Shown here: one piece after another, positions 1-10,973 of the stretch | Numbering within the stretch: position 1 is the first letter of the stretch | Layout: each line of letters begins with the position of its first letter | DNA from: Corythoichthys intestinalis | Taxonomy: Eukaryota > Chordata > Actinopteri > Syngnathiformes > Syngnathidae | NCBI RefSeq assembly: GCF_030265065.1 | Contig: NC_080397.1 | Location: 64,798,501 to 64,862,500, forward strand | Direction of reading: 5' to 3' | Length of the DNA stretch: 64,000 nucleotides | Program-made: the position numbers and the translations under genes | The notes under the pieces: model-generated | The model's input: only the letters and a program-made list of their open reading frames with translations | Database searches by the model: none | What the model was told of the DNA's origin: nothing

Positions 1-511
1 TGCACTTTCATTTAAAAATCAATTAAAATGCCCGAGCTTAGCCTCAAACGGTAGAAAAAAAGAGGATCCAAGTACTGTACACAAAAGTCCGCTAGCTTAA
101 ATGCTATAAAATGCAAACATTTTTTTACAATGCTCCTAACAAAATCCATCTGAAACATATTACCACCAGAAACTGCTACATATACCTGTAAACTAAATTA
201 TCAATGTATAAAAAAAAAAACAACGTATTAGCTCAAACAAAAACTTTATGTTGGACTTAACCGGTAGCAGCTCGATTCAGACATAGACTTCATAATGTAT
301 TGACGGGGTGCGGGGCCGATAAATAGAGGGCTTGCGTTGTTGGCGAGGCTGTCAAAGCTAACGGAGTGGAATCGCAGACAAAGAGCTTTTTTCGTTGAAA
401 ATTCTTGTGAATAAATGCTTACATCCCTGAATGCTTTATAGATATGGACATAAAACAGTCTCGATTCTTGGTTGAAAGCAAAAAAAAAAAACACGTGCAG
501 TTAGCATTTAT

Positions 512-2342
512 TAGTGATGCACGATAATGCATTTTTCAACCGATACCGATAACCGATAATTTCCTCCTCATTCCAACCGATAACCGATAATGTCAAACCG
601 ATAATTCTATTAAAAGATTTATCTAAAATTTTAAAGTATACACAAAAGAAAATATTACTGTGCAAAAATATCATTTATTGCTCTTTTTTTCAACACAATG
701 TATGAACAAGTCGTCAATTCAAACATCTAAATAATGACAGATTGTCTGACATTGTGTAATGGTAAACCTTTGGCAACAATTACTTAGAGTAAATACCTAA
801 GTTGCACAAAAATGCCTTTAAAAGTAAGCCATTCCTAACATATATAACATTAATCCGCTGCAAAACACACCTCCTTAAAACTAGTCAGTTTTAAGTGTAA
901 ATCTAGTGGCAATAAGTGAAATTATCTGCCATCGCTTCAAGTGTATTTCTCTCAGATTTCTTGGAAGAAAAACAGCTGGCTGAAAATAATCTTAACAGCC
1001 TTGTTTTAAGCAATACATTATTATACTTCATTCTAAAAAAAAAAAAAAAAAAAATGAAGAAAAGATTTTGAATAATATTTGTGGCTACAGAATATTGATT
1101 TAAGAATTTGATTATCTACTGTGACTGTAATTGAGCAAAGAAATAAGTTAAATAATTTGAAAAGTGATTGCTAATGTTATATGCTTTGTTGCACACTGTG
1201 AAAATGATTACCTCAAAAGAGCGAGATGTCATGTACCCATTCTGCAGCGCTTTGTTTACATTTGCGGCTGTCACGACATTTGCGTTACAGCAGCTAAACT
1301 GCTACACGGCAGTACTATTTGGACGGAGTTGGCGCTCGCATCCGTGTGCGTGTTGTTTTGTGCCTGAGTTTTATTAAGCCGAAAATAAAGGCAGCGTTAC
1401 AAAGTCATCTGACCGCTCGTCATTTCACATTCTGAATGCATTATTGACTGGCTGACTTCGTTTTCTCCATGTTTAAATTGTCTTATAACCACTGTGCCGT
1501 CATGATAAGCTTGCTTACCGGACATCACTTTTTCATGAAGAATGGTGGTCGTATAAACTGCATTATTTCTTTTATCCAGGGCTTTGGTTCTCGTGTCATT
1601 AAGGTAAAAAAAAAAAAAACTGTGTCTCGTCTCGGCGGCAGCTACATTCGTACCGGATAATCCGCCCGGCCGGTTCGCCGCGGCGTATTCGGGTCCTGGC
1701 TCTGCTCGCACGCCGTGGGGGAACGCTCGAGAAACCGGGGTGTTCGGCGGAGGTCCAGAGGCCGGGGAACCGGGCTCGGCCCGCCCCGTGCCGGACTGGC
1801 CAAAGCGGCGGGCTCCGTCGGAATTTACCACCCGCCTTGGGCTGCATTCCCAAACAGCCCGACTCTGTATCGTCACAAGCCCTGTAGTTTAGCTTAGTGT
1901 TTACAATAGCTTTAGCATTCCTGCTAGCAGCAGCCTCGTATATGTTCCAAAATTCTTTGTGATGCAGTTTTAAATGGCTGCTGGGTTAGTGGTTTTGAAT
2001 GAGGACGCGTTCTTTCTGCCTCGTGGAACTTGTACGGTACATGTTTCGCAGATGGCGAGAGCGTCGTTTTTTTAGTAACAGCCGCCATAATATTCAACTA
2101 CTTCTTGTCTTGTAACTCCGCCTCCTCAACCCCTCCTCCCTCAGGGGCTTCAGAGAGGGGAGGGGTTGAGGAGGCGGCGTGCTGAATTCTTCGGTTGAGC
2201 ACATTTGGAGGCAAAATCAAGTATATAATTATCGGATTGCATTATCGGTTGAATTTTTTTATTATCTGGATTATCTGTGTGACGTCATAATTGCCATTAT
2301 CGGCCGATAATTATCGGTGACCGATATTATCGTGTATCTTTA
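512..2342. mobile_element. hAT transposon, non-autonomous
   Basis: Termini TAGTGATGCACGATAAT (left) and ATTATCGTGTATCTTTA (right) are imperfect inverted repeats. A perfect 8-bp TSD, gcatttat, lies at 504-511 and 2343-2350, diagnostic of hAT. Repeated 'ccgataa' and 'ttatcgg' motifs fill the sub-terminal zones. There is no transposase frame. The interior (about 1628-1890) is unusually GC-rich and includes a short 28S-like stretch. Confidence 0.85.
1820..1865 (-). other. Short 28S rRNA-like fragment inside a hAT element
   Basis: On the minus strand this stretch reads GAGTCGGGCTGTTTGGGAAT, then GCAGCCCAAGGCGGGTGG, then TAAATTCC. From memory this closely matches a conserved part of vertebrate 28S rRNA, with a few substitutions. 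Similarity stops at about 1820; the adjoining GC-rich 1628-1819 does not continue the rRNA order as I remember it. It is probably a fragment captured by the transposon, not an rRNA gene. Confidence 0.45.
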
Positions 2343-3406
2343 GCATTTATTTTACGTGAAGAATGATGCTAGTCTGTTAGTGAATGTAGCTAGCGGCCGC
2401 CATATGTAAACAGAGCTTTTTCGGTGAAAATTCTTGTCAATAAATGCTTAAATCCCCGAATTCTTTATAGATATGGACATAAAACAGTCCTGATTCTTTG
2501 TTAAAAGCAAAAAAAACAACGTGCAGTTAGCATTTATTTTACGTAACTAAGTCAAAGTACAATGCTAGTCTGTTAGTTAATGTAGCTAGTGGCCACCTTA
2601 TGTAAACAGAGCTTTTCTGGTGAAAATTCTTGTGAAAAAATGCTCAAATCCCTGAATTCTTTATAGATATGGACGTAAAAGAGTCTCGATTCTTGGTTAA
2701 AAGCAAAATCGGGCGTCGGATCACTGCATGTGTTAACTCTGCGACCGACTGCGGATAACTGAAGCGGACTGTCAGGCGGCCCCTAACTTCAAGGCGTTGC
2801 GCGGTGAAGGTGGAATTTGACCCGTCAGTCATTATGAAGTCTATGATTCAGCCATATTAAATGAGTTATGTCCTATTCACTGTTGCCACTAGAGGGAAGT
2901 GTATCCACCCAAATCAATCAAACCAAATGCAAACACTTTCAAAACGAACCATTGCAACACCATTCTAATTAAATGAATCCTCGAAGCAGCAAAATTTGAT
3001 GTGAAGCATGTTTCTAATCACATTACTCTTTTTAATCGATTAATGGTTGCAGGTCACTCCCTGTACATTTTGAGGTATCTCATCCTGATGTTCGGTACCA
3101 GCGATCGATATGGCTATTTTCAGATTGGGTGACAAGATAGGATCTTAACCGTTAGTTGCGTTTTTTCAGTCTTTTCGGACGCTCTCAATCAAACCACTAG
3201 GCAAATATGTCCACTGAGTGAGAGTACTATGCATTAGAAACTAATGACACTAACAGGGGTGTCGTGTCATATTTGCAAACGGAGTATTTCTTCAGGAAGT
3301 ACCAGCAGGGCTCGGTGTATAACAAAAAATGTCAATACGCCCTATTTCTATGAATGTCATGCTGCCGTCAACATTTTCCCCTTATGTGCTACTCCCGTCC
3401 CCGCAG

Positions 3407-4011
3407 ATGTCCAGCACCAAGGAGAGAGCTCTAGAACAGAGCAGGAGTCTCATCACGAGGAAGGGGATTATCCGCAATCCCCCCTCGACCTCAAAGAGGA
3501 GGAAGAAGAGGCCGTGGTTAGCGACTTTCCGCAGACCGACGTCTTTGACGTGAGCGAAGACGACATTGACAATTCGCCCGATTGGTCGCGGCTTCGCGGA
3601 CCAATCGGAGACAGTACGGGAGGACTGGCGTCAGGTGACGTTTTCGCGCCGTCGTCGGACAACGACGACGCGGAAGACCCTTTCAGGAGCGACAACGAAC
3701 ACTTGACATCTTACGAAAACCGGGCAACTTTCAGTAGCAAAGACGCTTCGCCAAAGCCTAAAAAAAGTTACATCTGCTCCATTTGCGGCAGAGTTATGGC
3801 TAGCAATTCCGTCTTGATTATACATATGCGAAAACACACGGGAGAAAAACCCTTCGTTTGCTCCGTGTGCGGCAAAGCGTTCATTCAAAAGTCGCATCTC
3901 GGGTCGCACATGATAACGCACACAGGCGAAAAACCCTTCAGTTGTTCATTTTGCGGTTTAACCTTTAGTTATAAGTGCAATTTGAATAAACACATGCTGA
4001 AACACAAATGA
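3407..4011 (+). CDS. C2H2 zinc-finger protein, last exon (partial gene)
   Basis: This is the 3' exon of a teleost-style C2H2 zinc-finger gene. The acceptor is 'gtccccgcag' ending at 3406. The exon opens in phase 1 (..D-V-Q-H-Q-G) and runs to a TGA at 4009-4011. The first part is acidic, with Leu-Lys-Glu-rich text (PLDLKEEEEEAVVSDFP) typical of fish zinc-finger linker exons. Three fingers follow, with C-x2-C and H-x3-H spacing at about 3774-3837, 3858-3921 and 3942-4005. They are joined by HTGEKPF linkers, so DNA binding is expected. The open frame continues upstream to 3244, but that stretch is probably intron because it precedes a good acceptor. The first exon was not found; upstream is transposon sequence, so the gene may start outside the window or be a 5'-lost copy. 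Confidence 0.7.
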
Positions 4012-4509
4012 AATCATGCTTTTACACTAACCGTTTTGTGAGGAGCTTTGAAGTATTTGAAATTGGCATGATTTACTTGAGCGTTGTTGTGTCTGTCGTC
4101 TTGTGCTAGGTGTACCAGTTGTTGGTGAAAAAAACTGCTACAGTGATTTAAATAACCTTAATGTAATACACATGTTAAGTAGTGCCCCTTTGCTAATAAT
4201 CATTACAATGCATTTTAAAATATTTCTTCTATTCAAGCACAATGTTCATGTTAACTTTAGAGTGGCTTACAATTATGCATTTCAAGTCATAAAGCCTCTA
4301 CTTTTTTTTTTGCTACTGTATTTTAATGACTCAAATTGATGTAATATCTATGTAGAGCTAAATAGTTTGAGAATTAAGGGCTTTGCTGACAAATTGAGAG
4401 TTGTTGTGTCTGTAAAATGGCGTTTCCAAGTACTTTAAAGTCACGTCGCCTACAATGATATTAAAAAGTTTGGCCACCCCTGACCGTCGATCGCAACATA
4501 CTACTAGTA
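4012..4509. other. AT-rich gap with no recognised feature
   Basis: This stretch follows the zinc-finger stop codon and is probably its 3' untranslated region. It includes a T-run near 4310. I see no coding or repeat structure I can name. Confidence 0.4.
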
Positions 4510-5885
4510 CTCAGCAGATTGGAACAGTGGAACACTGTTCTTCACTGGTTCACATCTTATTTACATGATTGGGATTTCTTTGTGTCAATCAGAAATTCAC
4601 ATGTGGGGTTCCTGAAGGATCCATTTTTTGAAGGACCACTTTTAACATCTATATGCTTCCTCTAGCTCATATCATGGAAGAGTATGACATCTATCACACC
4701 TATGCAGATGACACACAACTCTACATTTCTGTGTCCCCGCATGATTATAGTCCCTTGGAGTGGCGTGGCTCAGTGGTAGAGTAGTTGTCCCCCAAACCAG
4801 AGGTTGTGGGTTCGATTCTCCGCCCTGATGAACTCGTCTAAGTGTCCTTGAGGAAGGTACTGAACCCCACGTTGCTCCTGGTGCTGCGTCACCAGTAGGT
4901 AGATGGCGAGATAGTGTAAAGCGCTTTGAGCGCCTTGAAAGGTGGAAAAGCCCTATATAAGTATAACACCACTTAGTCTCCCTGAGTGAATGCATTCATC
5001 AAGTCAGTGGATGGATGTGCCAGAATTTTCTCCAGCTAAATGTAGAGAAGACAGAAGTGATCATTTTGGGCCAAAAAAGGAAAGGTCAAAGATCAACACG
5101 CACCTTGGCACAATGTCACTCACAGCGACAAATCAAGTCAGAAATCTTGGCGTAATTATGGTCTCAGACCTAAAGTTTGACAGCCATCTAAAGTTTGTCA
5201 CTAAATCAGCCTATTACCACCTAAAACTATAGCCAGAATTAAGGGGCTTCTGGCTAAACCACACTTAAGCATGCATTCATTTACAGTAGATTGGACTATT
5301 GCAATGGCATATGTACTGGTCTTGATTTAAAAAAAAAAAAATCAGTCATGAAGCTGCAGCTAGTACAGAATGCTGCTGCCAGTCCTTACAAATACAAGGA
5401 AACAGGACCATATTACACCGGCTATGAAATGGTTATACTGGCTTCCAGTGAGTCAAAGGATAGAAAACAAAATGATTTGATTCCTATGAAGCATTTAGAC
5501 CCCTAAGGTCGTCTGGAACCGGTCTGCAAGAAGAACAACCAAGCAGGGTGAGACAGCATTCAGTCACCTCTAGAACAAGTTACCTCAAGGTCTGAAGTGT
5601 ACTCAAACTGTTGGCTAAAAACGCTGTTGTTTACCACACCATATTCATCACTGTTTATATCTTTCAAGCTATTTGCTTTTTCAATTTTAATTCTCGCGAT
5701 GATTTAATGTGATTTTTATGTATCATTTGATTTCCCTGTTTCAATTGTCTTTAACTGTCTTTTTGATGTGATTTTTACCAATCATTTCATCTCTGCTTCC
5801 TTGTGGATCTTCATGTGATGTGTCAAGCACTTTGAATTGCCTTGTGTTGAAATGTGCTATACAAATAAATTTGCCTTGACTTGCC
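4510..5885 (+). mobile_element. L2-type LINE, 3' half, decayed
   Basis: The reverse-transcriptase active-site box Y-A-D-D-T-Q-L-Y is encoded at about 4699-4722, preceded by text like GVPQGSILGPLLF. After an inserted SINE the protein resumes as [12 protein letters not shown] and [10 protein letters not shown] further block (5291 on) has the L2 hallmark 'DYCN' and 'LQLVQNAAA'. The element ends in the L2 tail 'gctatacaaataaatttg' near 5858-5875. Several stops and frameshifts are present, so it is dead. Confidence 0.8.
4757..4968 (+). mobile_element. tRNA-derived SINE inserted in the L2 copy
   Basis: An RNA polymerase III A box ('gtggctcagtggtagag', about 4765) and B box ('gggttcgattctc', about 4808) have tRNA-like spacing. 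A body with 'gaaccccacgttgctcctgg' follows, then a LINE-like tail 'aaagccctatataagtata'. It interrupts the reading frame of the surrounding L2, so it is younger. It is not a tRNA gene: there is no cloverleaf 3' half. A related 3' body lies inverted at 24306-24465. Confidence 0.75.
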
Positions 5886-6001
5886 TGACAATTTCCATTA
5901 TTTTCATTGAATAATAATAGTGTACAAAGAAAAAAGATTTTCTCTTTATACAGTTGGGTTTTTTCAATGAACAAGATGACACACTATTCAGGATCACAAA
6001 G

Positions 6002-7161
6002 CACGGGTGTAGGTTTAGTGTCAACATTGCATAACCTGCATGTACACTTTTTGCAGGGGACGAGACATTCATAATGATCAGTGCAAAATCTGTATTGACT
6101 TCTAACTTTTATGTGTATTGGTTCAGCCTACGCTGTTCAATTTAAACCTTTGTTTTCAAAAACTACAAAAGAAACATTTTGAAAACTTCCAGGAAAAAAT
6201 GTCCAGATGTTATGAGAAAATTTAGATTGCATTATTTGAACATCACCATAGACTTCATAATGTAGACTTTTGAAGTCTATGACATCACTTAAATGATATT
6301 AACATACACAAAAAATACAAGCTTGTTATTCATCTCTTAACTATCCAGGAATTAAAAACATTTGCCTAAAGATCACTCAACATTGTCTAAAAGAAGAAAT
6401 ATAACTGAAAAAACTTTGTCAGGGAATAACAAAAATATATAACAATGGAGCCGTCCTTCAGGTAAAAAAAACAGCTGCCTTTGTCCACGAGCGTAGCCAA
6501 ACTCAACGACAAAAAAAAGAAAGCTTCTGTGAGCTGCTTTAAGACCACATATATAAAATAAGTTAATTTGGGGAGAAAGAGTAAGCCTCGGTTCACTACA
6601 TTTCTCAGTTAACGTTAAATTACCAGTAGAAAACACATACAGGAGGGTTTCTTTAAGCAGCTTCCTACTCAAGTTTTGCAAATTAGGAAATTCACACAGT
6701 TTAGTGTTATGCTAACTGATGCAGGTCGGACTTTCAGTAGCAAAATTAGTGGTTTGTTCCCCACTTCCACAACATTGATGTTTTTTTACATTCTTTACAG
6801 TGGCTGCTGCTGGCTGGGGGGGGAAAAAAACCCATCTAATACGTGTCGGTGGGGGGTGCGGTCAAGTCATCAGCAAATCAAATGTGCGTTGAGGAATTTT
6901 TAAAAAATGGACCGGCACATTTAGCAAGGGAAAAGAGGTACATGTAAGTCTGAACATAATGAAAATAATTTACTTAAAAATTGCGGGGTCAATTACAACA
7001 ATTAAAACATATGGGAAGACAATCTAATTGACCTATATAACTTTAGTCATTATACTGTATGACACCGATAAGGTTGCTTAAAAGTTGGTGGGGACAATTT
7101 GAGCATCCTGAAAAGTTGGGAGTGTTTGTCCCTACCGTCCCTATGCAAACCTACGCACCTG
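6002..7161. mobile_element. hAT transposon, non-autonomous (family of 13165-14093)
   Basis: Left end CACGGGTGTAGGTTT and the inverse of the right end, CAGGTGCGTAGGTTT, form terminal inverted repeats. A perfect 8-bp TSD, tcacaaag, flanks it (5994-6001, 7162-7169). The sequence is homologous, in inverted orientation, to 13165-14093. A 35-bp mini-element (6247-6281) sits inside. No transposase frame. Confidence 0.87.
6247..6281. mobile_element. 35-bp miniature element with a perfect 7-bp TSD
   Basis: CATAGACTTCA ... TGAAGTCTATG are exact inverted ends separated by only 13 bases. The flanks are the perfect 7-bp repeat acatcac (6240-6246, 6282-6288). The ends match those of the 2.6-kb element at 282-2845. 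It appears to be an almost end-only deletion derivative of that family. Confidence 0.75.
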
Positions 7162-7605
7162 TCACAAAGCTCCACGTATGGAGTCAATAACCAACAATTA
7201 AAAGCCGGACCCAAGCTCCTACAGTGCCTTCCAGAAGATTCAGTCTCCAGCTTCCGGCGCATATGCTATTTGTTATTTCAAAATGTGGCTGATGGGGCCA
7301 GTTGACATGTGGCTCACAAGAAAGTTTGTACGTTGTTATCTGCTTCCAGTAACTTGGCAGAAAAGCTCCCACCAAGTGAGTAACACAAACAATATGGAAA
7401 TGAATAGACCAAGTACAATTAAAAAATGATATAGAAATACATATATCTGCAGTACTTGGATCAGCAACTTTATTTTGATAAAACATAAAATGGACGTGAC
7501 AGTAACAGTTTACAACGTTTCAGTTGATTCGATTAAAACGACAGACAACTCTAATGCTTTCATTTCAAAAGGTACCTCAAAAAACAGTTGGGAATGACTG
7601 GCAAA

Positions 7606-8800
7606 ACAATTCAATTTTATTTGTATAGCCCTAGATCACAAAATGTTGTCTCAAAGGGCTTTGCAGAGGCAATATGATACACAATCAGAAACAGCAAATG
7701 AAACAACAAAGATGAATAAATAAATTCAAGTCCTGGGTATCCCCCATCCTTAGACCCTCCATGTCGGCAAGGAAAAACTCCAGCGTCTTCAGGAGAAAAC
7801 GAGAAACCTTGGAGAGTACCACAGTCAGGAGAGATCCACTCCCAGGACGGATAGACAGGAAGCCCCAGGACCGCTAATGGGAATTAGCAGGCAAAGTTAC
7901 AGTCCGTAAAAAACGCGGTGGAGTAAAGGAACAAGAAGAGGTCCATCTAGCCAGATGAGACGGGGGTAGCAACGAGGACGTCCATCCAGCTTGGGGTCCG
8001 GACAGTCAGGAGGCTGCAGCTGAAAAATAGCCCCTCCCCAGAGGGGAGGGGGGAAAGGGGACACCGGGTGACTAGTGATGAAGAGACTAGACAACTAGAT
8101 ATTAACATTAGAAAATAGAAATAAAGTAAGATAAGTGGTAGGTAGAGTGAGAAAAAAGGAGATAGAACTCAGTGGCTGTACTTCCCCCAGCTTTATAGTT
8201 TCTAGTGCAGCTTAGACTAAACTTTGAGTCTACTCCGACTTCAACTAGCCCGACCATAAGCTTTGCTGAATAGGAACATTTTTAATGTAATCTTAAATGT
8301 GCAGACTGTCTCGGCTTCTTTAATAATAGCCGGAAGCTGATTCCATAAAACAGGGACTTGGTGGCTAAAGGTTCTAGCTCCGACAGTACTCTTAGAAACC
8401 CTGGGAACTACCAGTAGACCTGCATTCTGAGAGCGGAGTGTTCTGTTGGGGCGGTATGGAACCAGAGTATCGGAGAGATAAGATTGCCCCAACCCATTAA
8501 TGGTCTTAAATGTAAGAAGGAGGATTTTAAATTGAATTCTAAACTCGACTGGAAGCCAGTGAAGGGCCTGGAGCACAGGGGTGATGTGCACTCTTCTATT
8601 GGTTCCTGTTAAAAGTCTTGCTGCTGCGTTTTGGTCAAGCCCTTTTAGGGAACTTTTAGGATAAACTGCAAGTAGGGAGTTACAGTAATCCAATCTCGAT
8701 GTAACGAACGCGTGAATTAATTTTTCTGCATCGCTTTTAGATCAAATATTTCTAATTTTGGCTATGTTGCGCAGGTGAAAGAAGGCCGTTCTGCAGGCAA
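7606..8800 (-). mobile_element. L2-type LINE 3' end, 5'-truncated
   Basis: The minus strand from about 8800 encodes the C-terminal region of an L2 polyprotein: AFFHLRNIAKIRN, then DYCNSLLAVYPKSSLKGLDQ, then HITPVLQALHWLPVEFRIQ, ending at a stop at 8241. About 630 bp of 3' untranslated sequence follows. It ends in the L2 tail, which reads 'caattcaattttatttgta' on the plus strand at 7608. The last 150 codons are open, so this copy is fairly young. The 5' end is truncated, as is usual for LINEs. Confidence 0.85.
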
Positions 8801-8921
8801 ATAATCATATACTGTACAGTCTTTGGCAATATAGACATAAATGGTGAATTACCAGAATGCACTTGAGTGGTGTCACTTATCAGGTTTACTTGTGACAGTC
8901 AATTCTGGGGTGGTCAGACCA

Positions 8922-10122
8922 TAGACTATATTGACATGACACTTGGTCATTCTTTGCGCGACGCCTTACCATAGGGGGCCGAGCTTGAATCTTCATTTAG
9001 TAATAGTCGGTCGAAGGAGGCACACAAAGTCGGGTTTAAGCTTGGATTTTGGAGGAACTACGAAAGCTGTACCGCATACAAACAGGAAGGATTGTCTCAG
9101 GAGTGATTTGTTCGAGGATTCAAGGTAAATATGATATTTTTTGTACCATGTATGCATTTTGACACGTGAAAAAAATCAATGGGAGAATGGGAACCGCTAC
9201 AGCATTGGCGTCATTCTTCAACATAAATACGTAAAATAGATGCGTAGGTGCCCCGTTTTTAGTTCTTTCAACAAAGAATGGAGACAGTTTTACGTCCATA
9301 TCTATAAAGAACTCAGTGATTGAAGCAATTATTGGCAAGAATTTTCTTCTTTGTCTACACATGAAGGCGGCTTAAAGACTAGCTGCACATTCGCCGTATA
9401 TACGCAAAATACATGCAACCTGCAGTTTCTTTTGCTTTCGACCAAGAACTGAGACTGTTATATGTCTATATCTATAAATAATTCAGGGATGTAAGCATTT
9501 ATTCACAAGAATTTTTGCCAGACAAATTCTGTTTACGCCAGGCAGCTGCTAGCCTCATTCGCTAACAGTATATAGTGTATAATGATTATAAAGGGCTATT
9601 CTATTCTATAATAAGTTGTGATTGTATATAGAATTTATTAATAATCTATTTACATATTATTTAGAATTGATTCTACATGTTTTCCCCAAGCACTCCGTTT
9701 CTGAGCTATTTATTAGCTGTTGAAAAGTTGCAGTAAATAAAAAAAAAGTTAAGTTGCTATTTTGGTCAAGAACCTATAGCCTATATGTTAAATATTGCTA
9801 TTGATCCTGAAAATATTGGTGATTATCTCTGCATTTGGTGATTTTTGTGCATCTAGTGTAAAATCCGAGACTTTTATAGCCATTTTAAGTTGTTGTAATT
9901 ATATAAAAAATAATGAATCAGGATTTTATAAGCGAACGAATTTGAATTTTTTGATGCCGCTGCTCATGGAGACTCATATATAGCTACGGTAAATGCCTAT
10001 TTTGGGTTTAGGTCGGTAGCAGCTTTGGTTTTGAAAATATTTGAAGTTTTTGAAAATAGGCCCCCCTAAGAGTCTGCCCCGTTTCCTGTGTCATGTCAAT
10101 AGGTTGTGATGAAGTCCAAGTT
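8922..10122. mobile_element. Possible second element of the CATAGACT family
   Basis: The left end 'catagactatattgacatga' (8923) has an inverted partner near 10100 ('gtgtcatgtcaatag' followed by 'gatgaagtcc'). The interior (9280-9540) contains two inverted copies of the tandem unit seen in the element at 282-2845. Ends are diverged and no clear TSD is visible. The AT-rich stretch 9560-10060 shows nothing else. Confidence 0.42.
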
Positions 10123-10973
10123 TTACGAGTGGGAAAGTTAACTTGAAACTGTAGGGCGGGGATGCATGTTTCAATTTGTCGAGCTTTTAATCATGTTATG
10201 TGGGCGTTCCCTGGTTCAAAATCTTCTCAGACAGATGGCTGACAGGTGCCTCACATTCAGGACTAACAAAATAAAACCACAGCTGTCTCACTTTCAGTAC
10301 CTCCAAAATAAAACAAGCCCAGTCATCACCCCGTTGACCTCCGTGTGTATTTTTAGGGGTCTGCACGTGCCCCGTGAGTGATATTAGGTAGACTGTACAG
10401 CCGTTCATCTCCACGTAGGAAGGCCGGAGCCTGGGATTCAACCTTTCATCTCAAATGCGAGGCGAACGCGCTAAACACTCGCCACCATGCCGCCACTTTA
10501 TTTTGGACAGCTTATAAGGCACGGAGAATGACATGAAGTTAGCAGAAAAAAAACATTCTTTTCCCCTGACTTTCTGATATTTTCTTCGTGAAGTTAAAAG
10601 GATGATGTTGTCATGGGTCATATACAACGACGAGAAGTTACAAGCTATACAAAACATGACGCAAAGTTGTTTTAGAGCTCGCAACATGAAAATAATTCGA
10701 AAAGAAATGATACTATTTCATTAGAGGATGACCAATATGAGATTTTGAAAGGCTGATGCCAATTTTCAAATCATGAATTCAACCGATTGCCAATGTTTAA
10801 AGCTGAGTTTGTAAACTGATACTTGCGGCCGATATGCTTTTTTTTTTTTTTTTTTAAAGAAAACTAATTGAAACATTAATGATATAAATGTCTATATTAG
10901 CAGTTCATTTTTTCTTCTACAGTGGTATATCTACTGAAAGTTTCAGCTCCCAGCCTTTACTGAACGTAACGTA
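10123..10973. other. Gap with an old hAT-like terminus only
   Basis: No gene is seen. Around 10724 'ttagaggatgaccaatatg' resembles a degenerate hAT end of the TAGAGGTCGACCGATA type, also seen at 59639. A matching inner stretch, 'tatcggctgaccaatatg', lies at about 12669, beyond the Tc1 copy. This suggests the Tc1 landed in an older hAT. A T-run lies at 10840-10855. Confidence 0.3.

Larger units (their letters stand above)
385..2708 (+). repeat. Tandem units of about 193 bp, split by a hAT insertion
   Basis: A unit containing 'gaaaattcttgtgaataaat', 'tctttatagatatggacat' and 'gcagttagcatttat' occurs at 385-512, 2415-2543 and 2608-2708. The spacing between 'gtagctagcggcc' (2388) and 'gtagctagtggcc' (2581) is 193 bp. 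The hAT at 512-2342 splits the first unit from the others. Diverged copies in the opposite orientation lie at about 9280-9540, inside a second element with similar ends. Confidence 0.6.
282..2845. mobile_element. DNA transposon with CATAGACTTCATAATG inverted ends and 7-bp TSD
   Basis: The left end CATAGACTTCATAATG (282-297) is the exact inverse of the right end (2830-2845). The flanks ATTCAGA (275-281) and ATTCAGC (2846-2852) make a 7-bp TSD with one mismatch. The related repeat copy at 29880-29910 reads straight through 'gattcagctatg', so it is an empty site. Inside are tandem units of about 193 bp and a younger hAT (512-2342); without the hAT the element is about 0.73 kb. No transposase is seen. 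The 7-bp TSD fits no superfamily I can name with confidence. Confidence 0.65.
1..3058. mobile_element. Old hAT-like element, left end outside window
   Basis: The first 250 bases and bases 2850-3058 match, in the same order, the outer parts of the element at 29322-32416. Shared stretches are the region after 29540 and the 'gttgccactag' stretch at 2884 and 29932. The right part ends in a degenerate 'ttgcaggtcact' like the ttgcagcacta terminus at 32416. The element is interrupted by the insertion at 282-2845. Family assignment is by resemblance to hAT ends (TAGGGCTGCAGC type); no coding region survives. Confidence 0.5.

Noticed and set aside
3244-3406. Upstream extension of the zinc-finger open frame from an ATG at 3244
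   Set aside because: It precedes a good splice acceptor (gtccccgcag) and has no zinc-finger-family text, so it is probably intron.
4757-4968. tRNA gene
   Set aside because: A and B boxes are present but the acceptor-stem 3' half is absent and a SINE body follows, so it is a SINE.
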